Notes under the pieces: generated by a model
Told to the model about the DNA's origin: nothing
Databases searched by the model: none
Seen by the model: only the letters and a program-made list of their open reading frames with translations
Origin: Prevotella sp. CAG:1058
GTDB taxonomy: Bacteria; Bacteroidota; Bacteroidia; Bacteroidales; Bacteroidaceae
NCBI GenBank assembly: GCA_000433175.1
Contig: HF986638.1
Coordinates: 1-6,508, forward strand
Direction of reading: 5' to 3'
DNA: 6,508 bases
Part shown: in pieces, positions 1-6,437 of the stretch
Numbering within the stretch: the first letter of the stretch is position 1
Layout of the letters: every line of letters starts with the position of its first letter
Translations under genes and position numbers: made by a program

Positions 1-102
1 GTTTTCTATAAATTTGTCAAGCCGCTTTCTGAACAGTTCCGGCTGACGTTTCTCTATAATGATTATGTTTTTCTTACTATTATAAAATACCTAAAATTTT
101 AA
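1..102. other. Left flank, possible edge of a neighbouring gene
   Basis: The first ~60 bases are richer in G+C than the AT-rich DNA that follows, which suggests the edge of an older gene. On the - strand one frame runs open off the window edge and reads as a charged peptide (…IEKRQPELFRKRLDKFIEN), but no ATG, GTG or TTG lies in that frame before an upstream stop at about 91-93. On the + strand one frame is also open from base 1 to a TAA at 100-102. I cannot decide between the two strands and recognise neither product. The - strand peptide looks more protein-like. Confidence 0.2.
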
Positions 103-172
103 TTTGAATTCAAATTTTGTAATTTTTCTACGAAAACACGCATTATATTTTTTTATATATAAACTTTATTTC

Positions 173-180
173 TATCTTTG
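173..180 (+). promoter_or_regulatory. Bacteroidetes-type -7 promoter element for the ATPase gene
   Basis: TATCTTTG matches the Bacteroidetes primary-sigma -7 consensus TAnnTTTG exactly. It lies 28 bases before the ATG at 209, which would leave a leader of about 20 bases. The -33 region is only a T-rich stretch with no good TTG at 19-21 bases spacing, so this half is weak. It would drive the ATPase and rloB-like genes as one transcript. Confidence 0.5.
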
Positions 181-208
181 CATTATGTAACAGATAAATT
201 CAACAAGT

Positions 209-1507
209 ATGATAGCAGAATTCACCATTGAAAATTTTTTCTCAATAAAGTCTCCACAAAAGATAAGCTTTGAACCCTCATCAGACACTTTTATGTCTGA
301 CGAATATTCATATAAAGTTAAGGATGGTGTAAGGTTGCTGAAATTGGGTATCATCTATGGTGCTAACGCTTCCGGCAAGACTAATATCTTGAATGCTGTA
401 GAATTTTTCAAAATGCTTGTTCTTAGGATGCCAAAAGACCGGAATGAGAAGACAGGGGTTGTTCCTTTTATGCTGGATGACACGTCAAGAAATGAAAAGA
501 CGAAGATGTCTATGGTATTCTACATCAATAAGTCGAAGTATATCCTTACTTTTGAATTGGACGCAAAATATATCTATTCTGAAACATTGATTGTTTACGA
601 CTCTGTTCGTCCTACCAAGTTATATAGCCGCAGTTATGACGCAACCACAGATTCAACGACAATAGATTTCGGCGTAAATCTGAAAATGCCACGGAAAAGT
701 CAGGATGTGATTTCAGGCAACACAATCAATAATTGCAGTGTACTTGCCGCATTTGGTAAAAGTAATGTGGAACGCACCAAGTTGAACGATGTGTACGATT
801 ACTTTGCCAAACAGGTTAAAGATGTATTGGCTCCTGGCATGCTGCTTTCAGGATATGTAAAATCACGATTGGATAAAGATAAAACAGGAGATTTAAAGAA
901 GTTCATATTAAACTTCCTGAAAGCATCTGATTTCAACATAGAAGATGTAGTATTGCACGAAGAGGAAGAATTGATTACTCCGGAATTGGAGCAACTGATT
1001 CAGAATGCCCCTATTGATAATGAGGCAAAAGCAGAAATGCTCAGAAAAGGGAAAATCACAAATGCAGAATTGACTTTCAAGCATAAGGTTGGCGACAAAC
1101 TATACGATTTGTCTGAAGAATACGAATCCAATGGCACAATGAGATTTTTGGGAATGGCAGTAATTCTGAATTTCTTGTTGAAGACCAACCGGTTTGTATC
1201 AATTGACGAAGTAGAAACAAGCATCCACTATGAACTGCTGGCTTATTTTATAAAAGTCTTTTTAGCAAACAGCGAAGGAACATCTCAGATGTTACTGACA
1301 ACACACGACATCAATCTTCTTAATGAGGATTTCATTCGCCGTGACACAATATGGTTTACGGACAAAGACGAATATGGCGAGACTAAAATAGTACGTCTTT
1401 CATCTTTAGGCCTGCACAAGAATCTTTCCCCATATAATGCTTACAAGCAGGGTAAATTAGTTAAACTCCCGTTCCTTGGCAGTCAATACATCAACCTTAA
1501 CGACTAA
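209..1507 (+). CDS. AAA15/OLD-family ATPase, RloA/AbiLi-like
   Basis: This is a 432-aa ABC-type ATPase of the AAA15/AAA21 (OLD-like) group, the kind paired with a TOPRIM effector in RloAB, AbiL and PARIS defense units. The N-terminus (MIAEFTIENFFSIKSP) is the typical opening of the family. The Walker A motif GANASGKT is at residues 51-58. A signature-like YESNGTMR is at 305-312, Walker B with the catalytic pair DE is at 333-334 (FVSIDEVETS), and the H-loop TTHD is at 364-367. A variable insertion, expected to be coiled or helical, separates Walker A from the C-terminal half. All ATPase motifs are present, so the protein looks intact. The ATG at 209 follows a good -7 element and starts the conserved N-terminus directly. 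The rloB-like gene follows after 4 bases, so the two are presumably co-expressed. By analogy it senses infection and controls its partner; that role is inferred. Confidence 0.85.
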   Translation: MIAEFTIENFFSIKSPQKISFEPSSDTFMSDEYSYKVKDGVRLLKLGIIYGANASGKTNILNAVEFFKMLVLRMPKDRNEKTGVVPFMLDDTSRNEKTKMSMVFYINKSKYILTFELDAKYIYSETLIVYDSVRPTKLYSRSYDATTDSTTIDFGVNLKMPRKSQDVISGNTINNCSVLAAFGKSNVERTKLNDVYDYFAKQVKDVLAPGMLLSGYVKSRLDKDKTGDLKKFILNFLKASDFNIEDVVLHEEEELITPELEQLIQNAPIDNEAKAEMLRKGKITNAELTFKHKVGDKLYDLSEEYESNGTMRFLGMAVILNFLLKTNRFVSIDEVETSIHYELLAYFIKVFLANSEGTSQMLLTTHDINLLNEDFIRRDTIWFTDKDEYGETKIVRLSSLGLHKNLSPYNAYKQGKLVKLPFLGSQYINLND

Positions 1508-1511
1508 TGAT

Positions 1512-1838
1512 ATGGGGCGGATAGTAACAAAAAGTATCGCCATCATAGGCGAGGGAGAAACGGAATGGTTCTATTTTGATTCATTGAGGGTGGCGTGTCG
1601 TTATCCTTTCAAGGTCGCACCTGATTTTCCACAGCATAGCGACATCAAGCATATTCTTAAATTAGTTGAATCCTATTTGAACAAACAATATGATTATATA
1701 GTATGCCTGTTTGATATGGATAGATTATTTCAGTTTCCTTCTGAAATGCAATTGTATCAACGGGCAAAGAAAAAGTATGGAGCAAAGAAATATGCCGGCA
1801 AAGTGATGTTTATGAGCGACATCATAATACATTTATAA
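1512..1838 (+). pseudogene. rloB: RloB/AbiLii-like TOPRIM protein, C-terminally truncated
   Basis: The 108-codon reading frame matches the N-terminal half of RloB-family proteins, the TOPRIM-like partner of the ATPase upstream. The motif IIGEGETEWFYF at residues 11-22 carries the expected acidic residue (E14), and CLFDMDR at 65-71 supplies the D-x-D pair. RloB proteins are usually about 190-220 aa and continue with a conserved aromatic/acidic segment (roughly CxEfWxLLHF). Here the frame instead ends in …VMFMSDIIIHL and a stop, and nothing similar was found in the other frames of the following 100 bases. The ATG at 1512 is chosen over an in-frame TTG at 1476 because that TTG lies inside the ATPase gene and the family starts just before the GEGE motif. 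I read this as a decayed gene cut near 1815-1830. A naturally short variant cannot be excluded. Confidence 0.7.
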
Positions 1839-1935
1839 CATGAAAATAAAGAGCAAATTTAATAATTTAGTAACATTTTAGAGACACGATATTTCCATAG
1901 AATTAATAGTCGAAAAATCTCCTCAAAATGTTGTC
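1839..1935. other. Convergent intergenic gap with a weak inverted repeat
   Basis: This is an AT-rich spacer between the truncated rloB-like gene and the convergent zinc-finger gene. AACATTTT at 1872-1879 is complementary to AAAATGTT at 1925-1932, and short AGAG/CTC stretches lie inside the arms. The loop is about 45 bases, so it is a poor terminator. I see no GC-rich stem followed by a T run on either strand. The gap presumably includes the breakpoint that removed the 3' half of rloB. Confidence 0.35.
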
Positions 1936-2934
1936 CTATTGCATAATATCCTCGTTGCTATATCCTAATAATTTCATTACGGGCTTTCTAAAAATATTTG
2001 ATTTGTATTCAAGCTGTGCATTATACATACGTTTTAGACGACACCATTCCTGAAAAAATTGCGGAAGTTCATCTTTTATCTCATAATATAATTTTTTTGA
2101 AATGCAATGATATTCTGAACGAAACAAGAAATCTTGTAAGGATATACAAATATCGTTAATATTGTCTGAATGCAAATTCTCATATATCTTGTTCATCCAT
2201 TTATTGGGGCTTTCTTTAAGGAATCCCAAAATTATCATTGTGTGATTCTTGTATGGGAATACCTCTACTATATTTATCTGTTCAAGCTGTTTTTGCTCTG
2301 TATTAAAACAAAATCCCTTTAATTCCTCACTAATTATAATGGGTGAAGCTAAGCATAACTCCAATTTAAATGGCAATTCTACAATTTTGAAATAATACTT
2401 TGAGTAATTATTATTAAAAATACCCTCCTCAAACAGTCTTTTGTACTTGATTATTTCTTGAATAGAACAGTTGATATTTGACAATTCTATAAATATTTCA
2501 TCTGTATAATATTGGCAAAGATTATACAGAATTTCTTTCACTTGAAAATCTATATAAAGTTCTCGGCAAATAGTACGGTACGCTAATAAATACTGATTCT
2601 TGACATTCTTCCAATCAACATCTTCTTCTGGTTTCTCTATTGGTTGGAATACTTTTGTATCATGATTAGAACAAAAGCCATAGAACCAAAAAAAATTTTC
2701 TTGGCAACCTCTTTCCTTATAACCTATAGGAATTTCATTATTTAATAATAAATATAATGATTTATATTCAAACGACATAACCTTGCCTTTTTCTGCAATT
2801 TTTCTAAGCATACCATTCTTTTGAAAGGTATGAGATTTTATAGGTTTCTTATCACATGACGGATACATACACTTACATAGTGGACGTATTGCTTTCTTGC
2901 GAGCATTTTCTATCAATTTTATATATTCATTCAT
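1936..2934 (-). CDS. Uncharacterised protein with HNH-like/treble-clef zinc-binding motif
   Basis: A 332-aa protein that I cannot assign to a named system. The N-terminal ~95 residues hold a likely zinc site: C22-x4-C27 followed by a KSH at 33-35, then FYGFC88-x2-H91-D92. This C…C…H…CxxHD arrangement resembles a treble-clef or HNH-endonuclease-like fold, and H35 could be the HNH-type catalytic histidine. That is inference, since the usual Asn and final His are not evident. C20 is a further cysteine nearby. A helical segment with NQYLLAYRTICREL (113-126) follows, and the remaining C-terminal two thirds has no motif I recognise. There is no signal peptide or membrane segment. The gene is very AT-rich, stands alone between two defense modules and converges on the truncated rloB. 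Alternatives are a DNA-binding regulator or a nuclease effector of a single-gene defense system. The reading frame is long, ATG-initiated and intact. Confidence 0.7.
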   Translation of the reverse strand: MNEYIKLIENARKKAIRPLCKCMYPSCDKKPIKSHTFQKNGMLRKIAEKGKVMSFEYKSLYLLLNNEIPIGYKERGCQENFFWFYGFCSNHDTKVFQPIEKPEEDVDWKNVKNQYLLAYRTICRELYIDFQVKEILYNLCQYYTDEIFIELSNINCSIQEIIKYKRLFEEGIFNNNYSKYYFKIVELPFKLELCLASPIIISEELKGFCFNTEQKQLEQINIVEVFPYKNHTMIILGFLKESPNKWMNKIYENLHSDNINDICISLQDFLFRSEYHCISKKLYYEIKDELPQFFQEWCRLKRMYNAQLEYKSNIFRKPVMKLLGYSNEDIMQ

Positions 2935-3000
2935 AAATACACGTATTACATCTTACATCGGGGAAGAATTAATAATTCCAATTTTTGCAATTTATTTAAT

Positions 3001-3011
3001 GCGAGTTCGAT
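3001..3011 (+). repeat. GAGTTCGAT motif, copy 1 (left of Hachiman-like operon)
   Basis: GCGAGTTCGAT here and GTGAGTTCGAT at 6375-6385 share nine consecutive bases (GAGTTCGAT) in the same orientation. The similarity continues to the left (TTTAATGC versus CTTAACGT). The two copies bracket the helicase-nuclease operon. A chance match over this length is possible in 6.5 kb but is less likely given the extended similarity. Confidence 0.4.
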
Positions 3012-3020
3012 TTTACACTC

Positions 3021-3064
3021 TCGTTGGCAAAATTAAATTAGTGGATATTTAATTCTGCCAACGA
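3021..3064. repeat. 18-bp inverted repeat (hairpin) downstream of the helicase gene
   Basis: The left arm TCGTTGGCAAAATTAAAT (3021-3038) pairs with the right arm ATTTAATTCTGCCAACGA (3047-3064) at 17 of 18 positions, across an 8-base loop. The single mismatch becomes a G·U pair when transcribed from the - strand, so the RNA stem is continuous in the direction of the helicase operon. It lacks a following U run on that strand, so it is not a textbook intrinsic terminator. It may end or stabilise the helicase mRNA, or be the remnant end of a small mobile element. Confidence 0.7.
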
Positions 3065-3218
3065 ATTATTTCTTGTTTTGTTTTTCTACTATATTTTAAT
3101 TGTTGCTTTTACTTTTTATTTTATTTAAGGTTCTGTTCTTTTTCTTTAATTGCTTACTTTTCAGTTATTATATACAAATTCTCTTTACCAATTAATTTCA
3201 AGATAAATAATATGCATC

Positions 3219-5528
3219 TTAAACAAATCTTTCTAAAGGCTTTCTAATGTCTGGTGGCAAATCATAGAAATCAGGAGAGACTTTAATTCCTTTGGTATCT
3301 ATACTCAAAATATAAGGTTCCAATATACTTATATCATCTAATGATAAACCATATCTTATCATATAAATTTCTTTTGCATTAGATGTACCATATTTAATTA
3401 AATTAGCAAATGTCAACACTCTTTCATCATGTGTATTTTCAAAATTAATTTTAAAAGCGGCGTAATATATATCCGATAATTTAAAACCTATTAGTTTATC
3501 TAAAAAATCATATGTATCATACACGACTACATCGAAATCAACATCTTTTACTTTTGTAGACCTATCTACCAATGGGAATTTGCTTAATTTTAAGTTTGGA
3601 ATATCAGCATATGCAGGGAGATAATTAACTTTAATCCTACTATAATCACGACCTAAAACCTGAAGTCGTTTGATCTCTTTAAAGTTACATAAAATTTTGT
3701 ATCGCACCTTACATATTGCGCTAAATGTTTTAAAGTACATTCTATAGAACAAGATATGTAGAGCATGTAATAAAATAACATTTTCAGCTTCTGTAACATT
3801 TCTATTTAAATGATTTTCATATATTTCTATTAGAAGTTGGAATATAGAATCCTTTTCTGCAGTTGGTAGCTTATAAATATCAACAAGTGTATTGTCCTGA
3901 TTGACGAGTATAGAAATCGTTTTTGATATTTTGTTTTGTAACTCTTCATTGCTTAAAAAGTTTAACTGTTTTTTTGGCATATTAAACTCTTCTATGAATG
4001 TTCCATTTATAATAGATTCTCTAAAATCATCGAAATCCGTTCCTAATTCTTCAACAGGATTCTCAAGTAATGAAGTTGTACGTATTGTATAATCGTTAGT
4101 AACAATTTTTCTGAAATCCGTAACATTATTACTCTTGATAATAACCTTACCCACATCAAGTTTCTTATAGGATGTTGACCTGCCAGCTCTTCCAATAAGA
4201 TTCTTTATAGCCAATGGCTTACTCTTTTCAAATCGCGTAATATATACCGCGTCAAACGGCATATTGATTCCTTGCTCAATAGTACTTGTTGCAAAACAAA
4301 TTCTACATAAACCAGCATTAATAAAATCTTCAATTATAGAGCGCATTTTTAAAGGCATAGAGCCATGATGTACGACAACCCCTTTTTTTAGTAATTCTAA
4401 TGATGCCGAATAAAAAAACTTATTATGATCGTCCTTAGCCCCAGTATAGTTTTTAAATCTAACTTGATACTCTTTTATCAAATCCTTATCTATATCACCA
4501 CATAAATCTATGTATTTTTTATAATCAACAAATACTTTATCTTTAGCAATATTTGATTTAGAAACATAAAATAAAACAGTGCCTCCAGACAATAGTGTAA
4601 GTTCTATGGGATCACTCATTAAAGAAAATTTTGGCCCCATGACTTTAGCATCAATGCCAATATGATAAAATTTATTTTCGCTTTTATCATAACTATAAAA
4701 GATTTGCCCGACATTACGTTGACGATATGGAATACCTAAGGACACGTTGTCGGGAATAAAATTCTTACCAAATTGAGCCTCTGGATTTGCAACAAAAGGT
4801 TGTGCAAATACCATCTTAGCGTTAGGATAAAATTTGGATACACGTCTAACAACACTATCAAATAAAAGTCCTCTTATAGATATTTCCTCACCTAACTGTG
4901 CTTCATCAAATAAAAAATATTCTATGTCAAACTCACCTGAACGACTAAACAAATCACTAGCTCTTTCTGGGGTAAGAATAAATATCGAACGTTTAGCTTT
5001 AAGAGTGTTCAATTTATCAACGAATGTTAAAATGTTTATACTTTTATTAGGAATGTTCTTACACAGTGTTATATAATATTCATTTATAAGGGCTCTTGAA
5101 GGAACAAAAATTACTATATCTTTCTCTGAACCTAGAATTAGTCTTCTAAAAACGTGCGATTTTCCTGTACTAGTTGGAGCAGAAAAGCTAAAACATTTAT
5201 TTGATTTAATACTATCAATAATATTAACTTGAACTGGTGTATAACACTCTCCTAAATCTGCTTTTATTACGTCCCGATATGTTGTTTGAACTAACTCTTT
5301 TAAAGTTTGTGGTTCAACATCACTTACTTTATAATACATGCCCATATAGAGAAGAAGTTCATTCATGTGCTCATCAATAAGTTCTTTTCTATATGTTGCA
5401 AAATAAGATAAAATCTCCATATCTGTAATATGGACAGGACCTTCTGAATATATTCTAGCAAGAGTCTTATTTAAAATATATTGAAGGTTCTTTCCTTGAA
5501 CGATTTGACTTATTACATTCTTAATCAT
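3219..5528 (-). CDS. hamB: SF2 DEAD/DEAH-type helicase, HamB-like (Hachiman)
   Basis: A 769-aa superfamily 2 helicase. Motifs in order are: a Q-motif-like YTPVQ (96-100), Walker A APTSTGKS (117-124), Ia VPSRALINEY (142-151), Ib LTPERA (185-190), and motif II as DEAQ (208-211). Then come FAQP (241-244) where motif III is usually S/TAT, GGTVLFYVSK (315-324) as motif IV, HHGS (387-390), motif V ATSTIEQGINMP (413-424) and motif VI IGRAGRS (445-451). Both RecA-like domains are therefore complete, and a family-specific C-terminal region of ~300 residues follows. The start ATG overlaps the stop of the preceding nuclease gene (ATGA), implying translational coupling. In Hachiman systems HamB is a DNA-translocating sensor that holds or releases the HamA nuclease. 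That role is transferred from the family and context. The helicase call is firm; the HamB assignment depends on the neighbour being HamA. Confidence 0.85.
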   Translation of the reverse strand: MIKNVISQIVQGKNLQYILNKTLARIYSEGPVHITDMEILSYFATYRKELIDEHMNELLLYMGMYYKVSDVEPQTLKELVQTTYRDVIKADLGECYTPVQVNIIDSIKSNKCFSFSAPTSTGKSHVFRRLILGSEKDIVIFVPSRALINEYYITLCKNIPNKSINILTFVDKLNTLKAKRSIFILTPERASDLFSRSGEFDIEYFLFDEAQLGEEISIRGLLFDSVVRRVSKFYPNAKMVFAQPFVANPEAQFGKNFIPDNVSLGIPYRQRNVGQIFYSYDKSENKFYHIGIDAKVMGPKFSLMSDPIELTLLSGGTVLFYVSKSNIAKDKVFVDYKKYIDLCGDIDKDLIKEYQVRFKNYTGAKDDHNKFFYSASLELLKKGVVVHHGSMPLKMRSIIEDFINAGLCRICFATSTIEQGINMPFDAVYITRFEKSKPLAIKNLIGRAGRSTSYKKLDVGKVIIKSNNVTDFRKIVTNDYTIRTTSLLENPVEELGTDFDDFRESIINGTFIEEFNMPKKQLNFLSNEELQNKISKTISILVNQDNTLVDIYKLPTAEKDSIFQLLIEIYENHLNRNVTEAENVILLHALHILFYRMYFKTFSAICKVRYKILCNFKEIKRLQVLGRDYSRIKVNYLPAYADIPNLKLSKFPLVDRSTKVKDVDFDVVVYDTYDFLDKLIGFKLSDIYYAAFKINFENTHDERVLTFANLIKYGTSNAKEIYMIRYGLSLDDISILEPYILSIDTKGIKVSPDFYDLPPDIRKPLERFV

Positions 5529-6223
5529 AACATATCTACTGCAACTAATATAAGTTCATCATATCCTTTAGCGGTCTTATAATTAATATTATTTTGTATA
5601 TTGTTTATAAGCCGATTTGTATTCAAATTTGTTGATGAAAAGGCTGCTATAAAACCTTTATCACCTTGATTAACTTTATTTACTTGAACTGGTATCAAAA
5701 TATATAATTCAACTAAATCAGCAATATCGTTTTGTTCAGATATAAAACGTACAATCTGACTTAGAGCACTACCGTATGCATTTTTCCCACTTTCAAATTT
5801 GGCTTCACCAAATAATACAACATCCCGCGCATTTAAAACTATAAAATCAAATCCTGGATTTTGACTTTTTTGTTGTTTATAAACTTCAGGAAGAGGAATT
5901 TCCCTATAACCCAATTCTTTAACTATGGCTTCTTGTGCTAACACTGAAACGATGTACTCAGCCGCATCTGTTACAACGGCATCAACAGCTGGTAAGGTTG
6001 CTGATTTATTAATAATGTCCATAAACTTATCCAATGTACGCTTTGCACGAATTTCAAACGATTTGTGTAATGCAGGAGGCGTCATTCTGTTAATCCAAGA
6101 TAAATCTGACAACTTGGTGAATATATCATTAAGAGTTTGTCTTTTGCTATTTGGAGCTATACGCAAAAAAGTGACTTTCGCTTCTATAGACCTATTATCT
6201 TTTAAAGTGTAACTTACAGCCAT
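5525..6223 (-). CDS. hamA: PD-(D/E)xK-like nuclease, HamA/DUF1837-like (Hachiman)
   Basis: A 232-aa protein from the ATG at 6223. The core has a nuclease signature: GFDFI with D126, followed by a β-strand segment and GEAKF with E140 and K142. This is the D…ExK arrangement of PD-(D/E)xK enzymes. A preceding helix (DAAEYIVSVLAQEAIVKELG) and a following helix (SALSQIVRFI) fit the HamA/DUF1837 layout. Its length and its position immediately before a large SF2 helicase, with a 4-base ATGA overlap, also match HamA-HamB. HamA is the effector that degrades DNA when HamB signals damage or infection; this is inferred for the present protein. The frame extends upstream to an ATG at 6277, but the extra 18 residues (MIYSHYRVLVNLSIYLLL) look like translated leader, so I prefer 6223. 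An alternative is a related PD-(D/E)xK family (AbpA-like). Confidence 0.75.
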   Translation of the reverse strand: MAVSYTLKDNRSIEAKVTFLRIAPNSKRQTLNDIFTKLSDLSWINRMTPPALHKSFEIRAKRTLDKFMDIINKSATLPAVDAVVTDAAEYIVSVLAQEAIVKELGYREIPLPEVYKQQKSQNPGFDFIVLNARDVVLFGEAKFESGKNAYGSALSQIVRFISEQNDIADLVELYILIPVQVNKVNQGDKGFIAAFSSTNLNTNRLINNIQNNINYKTAKGYDELILVAVDML

Positions 6224-6225
6224 AA

Positions 6226-6237
6226 GCAACAAATATA
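6226..6237 (-). promoter_or_regulatory. TAnnTTTG-like element just before the nuclease start
   Basis: Read on the - strand, TATATTTG ends six bases before the ATG at 6223 and matches TAnnTTTG. If used, transcription would begin at or next to the start codon and give a leaderless or near-leaderless message. No TTG sits at 19-21 bases upstream (one lies about 13 away), so a chance match is quite possible. A second imperfect element, AATATTTG, lies at 6351-6358 on the same strand and would give a conventional leader for either start. Confidence 0.25.
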
Positions 6238-6350
6238 TACTAAGATTAACCAATACCCGGTAGTGGGAATAAATCATAAAAGGTTTATTGATAAAAAGTT
6301 GTGTACATTGTTGATATTAAAAAATTAAAAGTAGTCAGGCATTTAATAGA

Positions 6351-6358
6351 CAAATATT
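6351..6358 (-). promoter_or_regulatory. Imperfect -7 element upstream of the nuclease-helicase operon
   Basis: AATATTTG on the - strand differs from TAnnTTTG at the first base only. It would place the start of the hamA-hamB message around 6343, leaving a leader of about 65-120 bases depending on which ATG is used. There is no TTG at the expected spacing. Confidence 0.25.
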
Positions 6359-6374
6359 TTATGCATAACTTAAC

Positions 6375-6385
6375 GTGAGTTCGAT
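6375..6385 (+). repeat. GAGTTCGAT motif, copy 2 (right of Hachiman-like operon)
   Basis: This is the second copy of the motif at 3001-3011, in the same orientation, located upstream of the nuclease gene and 22 bases before the outward promoter. Direct copies on both sides of the operon could be recombination borders or leftover ends of a mobile element. There is no transposase or integrase in the window to support either reading. Confidence 0.4.
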
Positions 6386-6406
6386 GAATTATAAGTCCTT
6401 GAAAAT

Positions 6407-6437
6407 TTGGTGATTAGCGAAAAATGTTGTAACTTTA
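6407..6437 (+). promoter_or_regulatory. Bacteroidetes-type -33/-7 promoter facing out of the window
   Basis: A TTG at 6407-6409 is followed, after exactly 20 bases, by TAACTTTA at 6430-6437. The spacing fits the Bacteroidetes rule TTG-N19-21-TAnnTTTG, and the -7 box differs only in its last base. Transcription would start near 6445 and run to the right, so the gene it serves begins beyond base 6508. Confidence 0.45.

Larger units (their letters stand above)
2935..3218. other. 284-bp gene-free stretch between zinc-finger gene and helicase
   Basis: No open reading frame of note occurs here. From left to right it holds the upstream region of the zinc-finger gene, in which I found no convincing TAnnTTTG element. 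Next come a GCGAGTTCGAT motif at 3001-3011 and a long hairpin at 3021-3064. A tract of about 110 bases follows that is mostly T on the + strand (A on the - strand). On the - strand these lie after the helicase stop codon and before the zinc-finger gene start, so the two genes are unlikely to be a tight operon. Confidence 0.6.

Noticed and set aside
1000..1224. 74-codon open frame on the - strand inside the ATPase gene
   Set aside because: It lies antisense to conserved ATPase sequence, including Walker B, and has no start context or recognisable product.
1476..1511. TTG start extending the rloB-like frame by 12 codons
   Set aside because: It would overlap the end of the ATPase gene by 32 bases, uses a rare start, and adds residues not expected before the conserved N-terminus.
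1872..1932. AACATTTT/AAAATGTT inverted repeat as insertion-sequence ends or terminator
   Set aside because: Only 8 perfect pairs across a ~45-base AT-rich loop, no transposase between the arms and no T run; expected by chance in such DNA.
2966..2983. GGAAGAATTAATAATTCC as an operator palindrome before the zinc-finger gene
   Set aside because: The two halves do not align without gaps, and the sequence is simple AT-rich DNA.
3901..5076. Two open frames of 63 and 80 codons on the + strand inside the helicase gene
   Set aside because: Both are antisense to the helicase coding sequence and look like serine-rich translation of its complement, with no promoter or family resemblance.
5925..6212. 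95-codon + strand open frame over the nuclease gene
   Set aside because: It is antisense to the region that encodes the HamA-like core and N-terminal part; the opposite strand has the clear D…ExK motif and operon context.
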